NCBI GenBank assembly: GCA_013399875.1 | Contig: VXAZ01001116.1 | Coordinates: 2,006,546-2,070,545 of the forward strand | Reading direction: 5' to 3' | DNA from: Gymnorhina tibicen | Taxonomy: Eukaryota > Chordata > Aves > Passeriformes > Artamidae | DNA length: 64,000 nucleotides | Shown: piece by piece, positions 50,630-62,092 of the stretch | Layout of the letters: every line of letters begins with the position of its first letter | Numbering within the stretch: the stretch's first letter is position 1 | Notes under the pieces: generated by a model | What the model saw: only the letters and a program-made list of their open reading frames with translations | What the model was told of the DNA's origin: nothing | Database searches by the model: none | Translations under genes and position numbers: made by a program

Positions 50630-53390
50630 TCATCATTGAATTTTTAAGGAAGGGCTTTTCTGTACAACTTTTGTGGCATTTAATTCCTTCAGGATGATGC
50701 AAAATCCTGGCTCTGTAGGTGTTATTGACACAGCTGCATTCCGACTTGTTCTCTGGCTCAGTGCATGTCTTGAGCCCTTTTCCCTTCCCCTGTTTGTCTT
50801 TTGTCTTCTACTTGGTGTTCCTGCAGCCCTTCCCAGGGACAGAAGGTGACCTGTAAGGAGTACTGTCCCTGTGGTCATTCCTCACCTCTCCAAGACTGGA
50901 TAACATTGATCCATAGACTGAATCGGGTCATGTATTCCGTATTACAGGAAGGGCAAGACCAAAAGAATGAGCAGCCAAAAGAGTCAGGAGTTGCAAACCT
51001 GACTCAGCTGGCCAACTCACTGTTGATTTATCTGTGGTGGGAGAGCAAAATTCTGTCATGGTGGTAACCAGCAGAGACTGTTTAGCAGTACAGCACTCAT
51101 TCGCACAGAGAATAGTGATCCCACTGCATCCTCACCAAATACTTTTTAGTACTGCAAAAAAATATTTAGAGAACATCTTGTGTTGGTGCTTCTTGTTAGA
51201 AGTGCTCAGGGACTGGCATCCCCTCCCCAGCTGGCACCTGCCACCAAGCACAGGAACAGCACCATTGAAACCTGCACTACAAGGAAATGTGTTTCCAGAA
51301 ACATCTCTACTGTCAAACTATAAGGAAAGAGGAAAAACAAAATCCATAACTTTGTGTTTACTCTGGTTTCAGTGGAGCTGATTGAAAACCTGTGGAAGTT
51401 GATCACGTAAGAGGACAAGCCCTATCAGATGTAGTTTCCTGCATACTTAGGATAACATCCAGCATCTGAAAACAGATAACCCTTACTTCAGAAAAGAGCC
51501 TGTTTGCTCATGGGAGACAAGCATGTGGTGTGGTGTGACTGAACACCTGAGCTGGGACAGGTAATGAACCCCATGTCCCTCAGTGCAGCAAACGGGTACT
51601 GGGGTTTAAACCTAGACAAGGAGACTAAATGTACACAGTGAGCTGAATGCTTGATTGGATACTGTTGGGGTTTTTTAAAGTATCCTTCCCCTCCTGTGCT
51701 ACTGACTTTAATTAGAGTAATTCCTTTTTATTGGTTGCTTGCTCTGACAAATTACATATGCAGTTTGCTTGCTCATTAATTTTAACCTCATTTCTTTTAC
51801 AAGCAGTTCCTGGTCAATCCCACTATAAACAAGCTACACAGCCTGATTTAGTGCACTTTCAGTATTGTCCTGGCATTCCTCTTAGTCTGAACTCTCATAC
51901 TGCCTCTAGTGTCCCATATTAACCCTATTTCCTCTTCATGCACCACTTTGGGGCAAAACTGGGACACATGAGGGAGGAGAGAGAATGAGGCCTCTTAGGC
52001 GTGGCTTAACCCCCAAATGTGGTTAAGCCACATTTCTCATTACTGCCACTTGGTTCTTTTCCCCATCCACCTGCAGCAAGCAAGACAAATAATCCATTTT
52101 ACAATGAATGCTTCAGATACCAGAGACATGAGAAAGTAATAAGGGAAAACAATGAGTCTCAGTGAATGAGGAAAGGACAGTGACAGTCATATTTTTCTAT
52201 CAGTCTTTCAAGTAGAAAAGCATATGAACAATTTTTCTCACTTATTTTCTGGCTCTTGTCAGTAATTAAAAAAAAAATCTGGAAACAGGTCCCCTTACCT
52301 GCCTTAAGAGAACCAAATTTTCTGATCAGAACTAGCAAGTGTTCTGTTATTTCTGTCTCAATTAGTTCTTCATCCATATTATGAACTCATCCCAGGACTG
52401 TACTGACCTGCACATTCTCTTACATAAAGCCTTCTTCATGGCATTTGAACAGGTATAACTCACTGGCTGCCAGCATACCATTTTGGTAACTTGCCCAATT
52501 TTTTTTTGTTTGGTAGGCATGTAACTTTTGCAACAGTTAGTTTATAAATACAGAGTGGCATAATCACATGAAAATAGAAAATGATACCTGTTGCATATCC
52601 GTATTTTAAAATTCATTATTTTAAGAGGAAGAAACCACAAGATGTATTAATTATTGTTGTATTAGCAAAGGGAAACCTAATTTAGCAAAAATTTAAAAGT
52701 GAACCCACATGAAATTTCTAACAGACAGCTTCAAGAATGTTCTTTGCTGTACCTGTGAGATGTGTAGGCACTATGAAGAGGTGGATGCCTCGAGCTTTTG
52801 GCACCTCAGCAAGACTCCTCAATCCTTACACTGGTACTTGTTCAATTAAGTAGCTGAATTACAAGAATTATCAAATCATGATACAACTTTTTTCTCCTGC
52901 AGTGACTTCATGCTGACTGGTACCTACCTTTTTACATGGGTTGTTTGGACTGAGCAATAACTGGAATTATTTTTTAAAAGTTATTAAAACTTACGATACA
53001 CCAACAGATCTATTTTTAAAACAGTAGTTTTTTTAAACTATACCAATATGATTCTAGTAAAAACATGATGAAAATCAAAAAGCAGGCAAAGGCCTTTTCT
53101 TTTTTCCCTTTCTTCTGTGTTGCTTTGCCTTTCCTGCTGCCAGAGGTTTAAGTGCTGCCGTCAGTCCCTACAAAGGCTGTCACTAATTAGTGAGGGGAGA
53201 CTTCAAAATCAATGTGCTGTCTCTGGCATACATGATTGCTTACTTCACTTCCACCACAGCCCATTAGTGTCACTGACCTGAAAAGTTAAAGCGGACAGAA
53301 AAAGGGGAAAGAAATTAAAATCTCCTGGGACCATGCCAGTGTTCTGCCGTTTCTGAATAATTTTTTTCCCGTGCCTTTTTTCGTGCTTTT
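50630..53390. other. Intergenic stretch after LRRK2, nothing recognised
   Basis: Mostly AT-rich sequence without a conserved reading frame or repeat I can name. Only short open frames, none with a recognisable protein. Confidence 0.55.
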
Positions 53391-53399
53391 CCCGTGCCA

Positions 53400-54270
53400 T
53401 GTGTTGGCACTGGCTCCTGGCGGCACAGCTGTGCCTGGGAGAGGGGCGGGCTCTGCTGGGGGGGCTGTGACACCGCTGCCACCCAGCCGAGAAGCACTGA
53501 AACCATTCTGCGGGAAAGCGAGAGGGGAGAGAAAGAGAAGGGGGGAAGAGAGAGAGAGAGGTGGAGAGAGAGAAATAACAAGCAGAAGCTGACAGCGTCA
53601 CTGCGGCAGCCGCCGAGCCAGCAGCGCTGCGGGGGCCGGGGCCCGCCTTTGGTGCTGCCAGTGCCGCCTCCCGGATCCCCTCAGGGCTGTTCCCAGTAGC
53701 GAGGTCAGGGCAGAAGACGTGGCCAAACGGTGCCGGTGCTCAAGGATGCCCGGGCAGGAGCGAGCAGGCTGGAATCGCCTCCAGCGACGTGGGGCTGCAT
53801 CCCACCGGGAGCTTCCAGTTTCTCCTGTGCCAGCACCTGCCGTGCCAGAGCCCCCCGGCCTGCCCCGGCCACGGCTCCCTCTCTGGGGCACCCCAGGCCG
53901 GGCTGGCCCTGCACCACCTCGCCTCTGCAGACCTGTTTAACGGGGCTGCAAAGGGGACAAAACCCTTCACGACAAGCTCCCTTTTTAAGTGAAGGATTAC
54001 CCACAATCAGTCACAGCAGGAAAGGAGAGGCCCCGGGTCAGCCCCACACAGTGACGGGGTGAGCAGTGCCTCAGCTGTCAGGGTCACACAGCTCCAGCAT
54101 CACCTCCCCTCCCCTGCCCCGGGTCCCGGCAGCTCCCGCAGAGCCCGGCCTGCACAGGACCACGGTGCCGTGGGCACACGGCCTGGTGGGACAGGCCACG
54201 TGGAAAGTGACCCGTGTAGTGGCGGCGGAAACACCTGGCGCTTTTCGCTATAAATACACCAGCGGAAGGT
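53400..54270. promoter_or_regulatory. CpG-rich block, probable CpG island
   Basis: Sharp rise in GC over AT-rich flanks; by-eye count is about 45 CpG dinucleotides in about 870 bp, densest at 53,580-53,880. Includes a GA-rich tract at 53,519-53,580. Many long open frames on both strands here are a by-product of high GC. It sits between two convergent genes, so it is not the promoter of either known neighbour. Confidence 0.7.
53519..53580 (+). repeat. GA-rich simple-sequence tract
   Basis: Purine-only run made mainly of agag and gggaga units at the upstream part of the CpG-rich block. Confidence 0.85.
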
Positions 54271-54290
54271 CGGTGATTCTCAGTTCTGCT
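54196..54290 (+). promoter_or_regulatory. Candidate core promoter: E-box, TATA box, initiator
   Basis: CCACGTGG E-box at 54196-54203, TATAAATA at 54249-54256, and initiator-like TCAGTTC with its A at 54282. The first T of TATA lies 33 nt before that A, close to the canonical spacing. The CpG-rich block is immediately upstream. No downstream coding frame starts clearly, so a non-coding transcript or a short first exon is possible. Activity is inferred from sequence only. Confidence 0.5.
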
Positions 54291-54299
54291 TTTTCTTGC

Positions 54300-57200
54300 C
54301 ACGACACCTCTGCAATTGCCTTGAAAACATCTGTTTTCTGTGGAGTTACAAGAAACATCCACCCCCACCGCCACCTGCCAGGCTCCTGGGATCTGCAATT
54401 TGGACTTTAAATCAACTGATCTAAGGCTGAGGCCCAGAAATGACAACTTCACACCAGTAGCCTCAGAGATCACAACAAATGAACATTTTAAAAAAGGTGC
54501 AGATCTGCTCTCAAACCTATGAGCCCTTGGATGAGCAGCAGCAGAGGCTGCAGCTTGCCACGCAGAGTGTGGATTCAGGTGCTGCTGATGGAGGACTGAA
54601 AGCCAGTCTGTTCCCCCTGAGGTGATGTTGGCCACGTAAAAAGTATTTCCTCTCTCCACAAGCCTCCACAGACTGCTACAGTGACCACTCTTTTGCACTA
54701 GTCAAGCACCATCAGCTTCAAGTGAAACTCAGAGGGTGCTGTTGAACCCCGTATGCATAAGTAAAGGTTTAATGAGCTTCCTATTATTCGAGTGAAGTTC
54801 AAAATTTGCAAAGTGAATTTCTAAACTTCAAGGAGAGGTGCCCACTAAAGCCCACACTCCTAGCTGAAGCAGAGCAACAGCAGCACCTGATGCATGGAGA
54901 GGCAAAGGCTGGGGCCACCCTGCCCTGTGCAGTGGCCCTGCTCAGTTTAAATGCCACCGTCGTTCACAGTCACTTTTAATAAGCAACCACCAGCCAGGGA
55001 ACTAAGCTTCAGTAAACAGTAATTTTCAAATATTATCCATAAGTTGAAACTCAGCTTCCCCCCACTTTTTCTTTCTTTTCCAAAATAGTCCTAGGTGCTG
55101 AGCACTCTCCAACTAGAAAATCTCATGGCAAAACACACTTTCACTTTGTAATTAGAGGAAAATTTACAAGGGAAAAAAAATAACCACCCCAAATGAATTC
55201 AGTTCCATTTTTATGGCTATTACAGCTAAACCCAGGAAGAGATACAAACACCTGGGCTCTGCAGGGACTCAGAAGCAGCTGGTGCAGAGCAATTGGTCCT
55301 GCTGAAAGAGTCTGAAATCTGCTTTGCTGGAGCTGGGGATGGAAGCGGGGCAGGGCAGCGCTGGGCCCGGCTCAGAGGAGAGACCATGGCAGCTCCTGTC
55401 TGTGACTGTGCAGGCAGAGACACAGGCATGGCAGCCTGGCTGCAGGAGCTCTGCTCATCCTGAACCTGCCCAGTATCTGCTTGCCATGGCCACTTGCCCC
55501 CATGGCCACTTGACCACACCAGGGTCCTCCTGACCCCAACCCAGTCTGGCTTTCTGTTTTGTTTTTCACAAATCAAATTACTGGTCCTGCAACTCTGAAT
55601 ATTTCTATGTATATATGCAAAACAAAACAAAAAACCCCAAAACCAAGCCACAATCAGATTTTGCTTGAATTTTGGTATGTCAAAGCCCCACAGAGATGCA
55701 TGTTCTTGGAGCATGCCTTCAGCTCTCACCCAGGATACGCTGCACTACCCAGCCTTGAAGGTTTGTGTTTTGATGAATTCATGGACCAGCTCTCACAAAA
55801 CTCCTCTGGAAGGCAGGGAAAGGTGACACTGTCTTTCTCCTGGGCCAGCAGCACCAGAAATGCTCTGGAAAGGATGCTAAGCCATGGCAGAAGGAAAAGA
55901 TTAAGTATTTCACATGCTTTTAACTAAGCCAGCTGAAAAGCATGCCAGTGCTCTAGCAAGGTGTGCAAGGGCAAATGGTGGACAGACCTACACCATCAAA
56001 CTCTTGCCAGCACACAAAAGGCAGCAGGCAAAGTCCCTTAAGGCTTCTTGAAGCATTAACTACTAAACATTAACTTTATATGCAGCAGGACCACTGCCAA
56101 GGCCAAATACTAGACACAATTTGCATTCACTAAGCATTGGCAGAAAAACCTAAGTGTCTTTACAAGAAGTGACATTGCACCAATCTGAGAAAGGAAGGTG
56201 TAAATAAACCTCTCATAACCCCACCTTCTGGGGTGCCTTTTAAAAACAGAGAGATTTTTGCAAGTATCCCCAAACACACTGTTCTCATTTCCCATCTTCC
56301 CAGAAGAAAGCTGCAGCACTTGGCTACCTCTGAAGAAATAAGAGAGCAGAGAGCTTTAGTCTCATCAATGCCACCAGAGATACAACAAGGTGATCACATC
56401 CTCCTGCCTCAGTGTTACTGCATCATTACACAAGACATCCTTAGCAACAGATCTTCTCACAGAGAACTCGATAGCAAAAGGACAAGACAACAGCTGCCTC
56501 CCTGACCTTGGTTTTGTCTGTTCAGTTAATCACAGCTGCATTTATACACCAAATATAATCTGCCTCTGACTGTTCCTAAGCAACTACGCCCTCTACTTAG
56601 GGCTTGGTTTGTCAAATCAGAGCCTGAAAAGCATAAAAAGATCTTGCATAGGGCAGGAGGGAAAGTCCTAGCTTAGTTCCATGCAGGACTGGCTCCATCA
56701 GCACATGTCCCTCTCCTGCCATGGACCACCCCAAACAGCCACCCCAGGCAGAGCCAGTGGCTGCAGAGTAAGGCCAGGAACCACACCTGCAGTGCAGGTC
56801 CCCACCACAGCTTCTGAGATGGAAAGAGCTGAATTTTCTTTCAAATTACTTACCTATTTCTAGGATGAGAATTTCAGGGGAAAGCAGCTTGGGTTTGCTT
56901 TTTAAAGAAAGCCTGCTACATCTGTTAACCTAATCCCTTTCCAGCTACAGACAGACACTCATTTCTTTCCCATCTCTCTACCAGCAAGAGCTCCAGAACA
57001 TGTTAGAAAAGTCAGTGAAAAGAATGAAAAGAGCCTGAAAGTAGGGAAATTTCCATTTCTATACCCACTTCACTGTCTTCTTGTGGTGTGTCTTGCAGTA
57101 GGCACCAATGTACAAACCAGAGAAGGTGGTAAGAAAGATGATAGCCACAAGGCACAGTGGCATCCATGACAGCCTGACTTCCACAGCCTCCCCATCACAC

Positions 57201-60160
57201 TGCCCACGCACACCCACCACAGCCCCTCATTCACAACTCAAGAGCACAGCACACTCACCTAGAAGCACTATTATTATAAGTTACATTAATTTACCCCTTC
57301 TCGCAGCTCATGATCAATTTTCCCCCTGATATTCTCTCTCACAGAAATCTTTTGTGAAGTACACCCAGAAACACAGTAGAGAAGTGTCATCATAACTCAA
57401 GAGACTTTACAGCAACTTCTTGTCAGTGCTGTGTGTTTCTGGCTCACAGGTGACAAGGCCAAAGATGGTCTGTTCTGTTAAAAACCCACACTGGTGTTTC
57501 CCCTTGAGCCATAAAACCAGCAGTCACTCGAGCAGTATCTGTTCCCATTCCCTCCCCACCTCTTGGGGCTGGCACCGGCTTCCCACAGCTCAAGGGTCCC
57601 AGGGGACACCCCCACCCAGGCACAGCAGTCCGGGTCTGAGGCAGGCATGGTGACCGGGCTCTGCTAACATGGCCTCTCCCTGGGGGAGCAGGGCAGCAGT
57701 TGGGCACAACCCAAACCATGCTGGCTGGGAGTGGGGAAGACTTTTTGGCCAGATAGACACTCGTCTGAAAATGGTGTGCTATGAACACAGCTTTTGAAGG
57801 TTACAACTGTCTTCCCCTGGGCTCTCTCTTTTCACCATCGTGTAAGAGCAAAGGATAAATATACATCATTGTGACCATCTTTCCTAGCCCAAAAAATGGT
57901 ATTTTCATCTCTTATCCCCCTTTCAGAAAATACACATCACATGAACATCTGGGTTTCTGTTTCCCTTGGGACACCCATTCCTTTCCTTTTTCCATCCTAC
58001 ACTCACTTTTGCACAATGCAAATAAAAAAAAGTCCCTGCAATAAACTATTATTTTCTCCAGGACACCCCTGCACATTCCGGTTAAGGTGCTGACAATACG
58101 TGGTACGAGGGTCAGCAGTACTGCTCCAACTACCAAACCTGCTGTGGAGAGAAAAAAAACAGCACAGGGGCAACTGATCCTGCATTCACTCTGCAACGCA
58201 GCACCTCACACGTGCAAGTTGATCCCAAATTTTCTTCCATTAGCAACCAGCACTCACACGAGGTTTTTTTAGATAAAACATGAATATGCCACACGAGGAT
58301 TTAAGACACCAAGCCGCCTGGCTCTTTTATGAGAGAACAGAAAATAACATTTAAAGTTCTGCTACAGAAAGTCAACTGAGATCAGTCTCTCCCACCAGTA
58401 CAGTCTGTTCCAGGCAGATAAGAAACAAGTGTTATGAAAAGCCCAAAGCAGAACCAGTCTGAGCAGAAGTAGGAAACAAACCTCAGAAGAAAATGCCAAA
58501 GAGAAATGGGAACCAAAGTGTTTCTCAAGTTGCTGGAGTTTTAATCAGTGTTAAAAAAACAGAGCACACAAGAGAAAACCCCGAACCTGGCTGTCATCCC
58601 CAAGGACCTGGCTTCCTTGAACTTTTTTCTCAATAGCCAAATTCAACAGAAGTCTTTCCTTATTTCCCACATTTTATTTACTATTCAATTTCTTTTTAGG
58701 AAGCCCTTTTCTTTGCATAGCAAATCAGCTGTGTTATTAACACGATGCTCATCAACAAAGTCCAAGTGTCCTATAAAGTACATTAATGGAAGTCAGCAAA
58801 ATCTGACAATGCCACAGAGATTTTTATTTTTCTGTAATTAGTCCTCTTAATTAAAATATTAATTCCATGGTGAGTAAGGCCAGGATCAGCATCAACTTCT
58901 AACCTACTAATAAACCAGTTTTGCTGAGAAGGAATCATATTAATTTTTTACACTGGTGGAGTAACTGTTCAACCACAGGTGTACACCAGTGGTTCAGCAG
59001 TAACATGATGTTCAGTTTCTCAAAGCACCATTTGCATTAATAACATTCTTTCTCAGTAGCATATTTACAATACGATATTGCTCTCCTATTTACAAAACCC
59101 TTCAGGAACAGCAAGGATTAGTTCTGCAGATCCTGTCTCATCACCTCTCTGCAGCAATATGATTCAGACTCCCTGAAGTCACCTACTACCAACTCCACAC
59201 TCCCTTGCCTGGCCTAGCAGGCCTCCCAACTGCCCTAAACTGGCAGTTTCTTGCCCCTTCTCCCTTTTCCCCCTCCATTTCCAGGACGTGGATGCTCCCA
59301 TGGCTCCCACACAAGCAGCATAGGTACAACAAAGATTCCATCAAAGCCATTTCTTTACCAAGAAAAAGGCATACGAAGATTTCCTGATTTTTTTACTAAG
59401 GAGTCTTGCCTTTTATCAAAACTACAGTCAAATGCCTTACTTAGAGGGCTTCTTATTCCAAGTCCAAAAGCTGTGCAGGCTGGAGTGCATTCTTGGAGTC
59501 CTTGGGTACTTCCACACCAGTGCCAGAAGTGACACTCTCACTGCTGCCACAGTGGCTGTGTGGAAACAGAGGAACTCCTTTTCTCCACGTTTCTTCCACT
59601 AAGGAATGGTGGGGCTGCAGAAAGGCAGTGGTTGTGACCAACATCATGGCTTGGGCTCCACCTTACTCACCAAGGTCTCTCTCATTCCCCTCTTCTTCAG
59701 GATTTTCTAGCATCACTCCCCAGCTGTATGAAAGGTGTCTTAGCCCTCAGCCCCAGCATTACAGAAGACCAAGAAAAGCCAATCCCCCATTTGCACACTT
59801 AAGAGAAACCCCAGCTCTGTTACTGTCCCTCTGTGGCTGCTGCCAGCCCTTCCACACATCCCACTTGTACTCTTTTCTCCTTGGGGCCTGCAGCCTTCCC
59901 AGGGATTACTAAGATGCTTCAGCGGTCACGGGCAGCCACCGCAAAGATGTTCAGCTTGACCACAAATACTGTACTGGCAGCAACACTCCTTCACTCTCCA
60001 GAAGATCATCCACCTCACTGGTCTCACAATTTCCTATATCTCCACATGCACTCAAAGACAAAAAATTACATAAATTATTTTGTTGGAGGGGTTTTTTTTG
60101 TAAAGGCTTCATTTTTTTTGCTGCCCATCAGCACTGTCTCAGCATATTGCACAATGTTTT
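54300..60160. other. Intergenic stretch before ERGIC2, no gene assigned
   Basis: Moderately GC-rich near 55.3-57.7 kb. Open frames are short and unlike known proteins, with two exceptions discussed in the findings: membrane-helix-like minus-strand segments near 57.06-57.22 kb and 58.00-58.14 kb. Part of it (toward 60.2 kb) is likely ERGIC2 3' UTR. Confidence 0.5.
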
Positions 60161-60161
60161 C

Positions 60162-60167
60162 TTTATT
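60162..60167 (-). promoter_or_regulatory. Candidate ERGIC2 poly(A) signal (proximal)
   Basis: TTTATT on the plus strand is AATAAA on the minus strand, only about 50 nt beyond the ERGIC2 stop. Further TTTATT hexamers occur near 58.67 and 58.82 kb, so a longer 3' UTR is equally possible. Confidence 0.35.
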
Positions 60168-60213
60168 ATAAAAAAGTCTGTATCAGGCAGGAAGAAAAAA
60201 TTTTCTCAGGCGG

Positions 60214-60279
60214 CTAATGTGTACTATTTTCTGTAATTAGAGGTAAGTGGTTGCTTGAGTGGCCATCAGGAAGTGGGAC
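60214..60279 (-). CDS. ERGIC2: ERGIC2 terminal coding exon
   Basis: 66 bp including TAG stop (60214-60216), acceptor tttcactag. Encodes VPLPDGHSSNHLPLITENST plus H, matching human VPFEDGHTDNHLPLLENNTH with one extra residue. Phase 0 from the preceding exon. Confidence 0.94.
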   Translation of the reverse strand, partial: VPLPDGHSSNHLPLITENSTH

Positions 60280-62092
60280 CTAGTGAAACAAAACCAAGGT
60301 GTTATTAATGGCTTGACCAGACACAGAATCTCCACCCTCCCTCCTCAAAAACACACACTTCTTTTATTCTTGAGCATTTCCTGGATGCCTTTTATCTGAC
60401 CTCTCATATTAATATTATACAAATTTGGTTGCCTTCCTTCCTCTCTCCCCACTCACATAACCTTGCCAGCTGGCAAACTTCAACCAAATTTGAGAGAAAG
60501 GCAGAGGTCTCAAAGGATTAAATGGGAAAAATAAAATATAAAATCAAGTAGTTGCTAGAGAAGAAATTCTGTTATTGCCTAATGAAGGGAAAGGTGAAGG
60601 AGCATCACTGAACCCCTGCAGCACACAGTGCCTCTTTTTCAGTGTGCAGGCCAAGCAAAAGCATATGTGAAACCAAAACCAGGACAAGGAGACTGACCAG
60701 GCCTGGGAAACATGCAATTTTTGGAGCAATATGAAACTAGTAAGAATATAATAAGGACAATGAAAGAAATATAGGACATCTAAGAGACTCAGCTGCATTA
60801 ATTGAGTTTGTGAGAGAACTTTGCTTCTTTACATTTTAGGTTTTCCAACTATTTTTAAAAGCTGTTGAATCTCTGCTGATGTGCGTGTCAAGGGGAGGAT
60901 CTTAAATTCTCCTGGGACCAAGTCCCAAAGTTGTCCTTATCACCCATCCTCAGCTGTAGCACTTAAAGAAATACTTAGAGGAAGTTTTCCTTACCGATGT
61001 GGATCTGTAAGAGCCCAGTCTAAAACGGCAAAAAATAATTTCTGCTACAAATCTTCCAACGCCATGTAAAATTCCTGCAATGTCAAACAACATTTAAATT
61101 GTCACCAGTAGTAAAAATGTGTTATTTATGGAAGCATTACAACAAAGCTATACGCCATACTTACACAGGACACAGTGCAGTAAACCCATACATAAAACAC
61201 TGAGAAATTAACATGAAGAAAGGAAATATCAAGGGCAGGGGAGAATTCTAACATTCTGAAATGCATCGAGAAAGCAAAGCTACCAAGTAAACATAATTCC
61301 CTCTGCCAGCTTTCATGGCTGAAAATACATTGTGAGGGACAGAAATATCTACTTTGAAAAGCAGCTCTTAGTTCGAAGTCTCTTTACTGAGCTCTCTTCC
61401 AATGAGAGCCAAGGAAAGAAATAACCTGTAATCCAGATACCCTATTATGTCTTGACCAGTAAGTGAATTCTGCCATTTCAGCTTAGTTTATTTTCTTTGA
61501 TGAAGCAAATCCAGCAGTAAATTGATAAAGAAAACCTTCCCAATTACTTCAGATGGAAATTTTATCTCAACTTTTGTCACTGATTTAATTACTGGATCCC
61601 AACTATAGGAAATACACAGAATATCAGTATGTGTGTGTATATATACACATAGATATGTATATATCTATAAACAGATATAGCCTTGCTCTTCCAGAAGTAA
61701 ATAAACTATGCTATAGTGACCAAAAAGGAAACAAAAGCCCCTCAGAACACCAGAAATGCCATATTGGGACACCAAAACTGAGTAGCTTTCATGGCACATT
61801 TCAATGCACACAAATAAGCACTTTGTCTTAAACCTGTTAAGAGGACTCCCCTGTAATTTATCTATAGCAATCACCATAATAAAAAAAAAAACTGTGATAG
61901 AACTTAAGAAGGAAGGCACTGATAATCACCTGTAGTTGAAAAAATTCCCCCAATAATGCCACAGAGCCTCACTAAGAACTGCCAAAAAGGCATGTGTTCT
62001 TCTGTCACCGTCACCATAAGTGAACTGATGTCGTATTTCATGAATATTCCTGACACCCCGTGGCTGCCAGCTGCATGGTTAATTACTCTTTC
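60214..62092 (-). CDS. ERGIC2: ERGIC2, ER-Golgi intermediate compartment protein 2 (3' part, 3 exons)
   Basis: ERGIC2 (yeast Erv41 homologue) is a two-pass membrane protein that cycles between ER and early Golgi with its ERGIC partners and helps cargo traffic (family knowledge). Three minus-strand exons give the last ~103 residues: the end of the lumenal domain (NHAAGSHGVSGIFMKYD), the second membrane helix (FWQFLVRLCGIIGGIF) and the cytoplasmic tail ending HLPLITENSTH. Exons join in phase with GT-AG borders: 62092-61930, 61074-60995, 60279-60214. Length and order match the human C-terminus. The preceding exon (human QFSVTER segment) was searched for and is not in the window, so the first intron seen is at least 1.9 kb. 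ERGIC1 and ERGIC3 fit poorly. Confidence 0.96.
60995..61074 (-). CDS. ERGIC2: ERGIC2 exon: post-TM region
   Basis: 80 bp, acceptor cattgcag, donor gtaagg. Encodes ILHGVGRFVAEIIFCRFRLG plus SYRSTS, aligned to human MLHGIGKFIVEIICCRFRLG. Too short for an ATG-based frame to show it. Confidence 0.95.
61628..61680 (+). repeat. Imperfect TG/TA-rich simple repeat
   Basis: gtgtgtgtatatatacacat and following tatgtatatatctata form an imperfect alternating purine-pyrimidine tract in an ERGIC2 intron. Confidence 0.75.
61930..62092 (-). CDS. ERGIC2: ERGIC2 exon: lumenal end and second TM helix
   Basis: 163 bp, acceptor ttctttcag, donor gtgatt. Encodes ERVINHAAGSHGVSGIFMKY, SSLMVTVTEEHMPFWQFLVR and LCGIIGGIFSTTG. 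Near-identical to human ERGIC2. Confidence 0.97.

Noticed and set aside
54084..54698. Minus-strand open frame of 204 codons
   Set aside because: Lies in and next to the CpG-rich block, where stop codons are rare on both strands; the peptide has no recognisable domain and the same DNA is open in several frames.
55226..55729. Minus-strand open frame of 167 codons
   Set aside because: No homology recognised, biased composition and no splice or promoter support.
59910..60065. Plus-strand open frame next to the ERGIC2 end
   Set aside because: No homology and probably within ERGIC2 3' UTR on the other strand.
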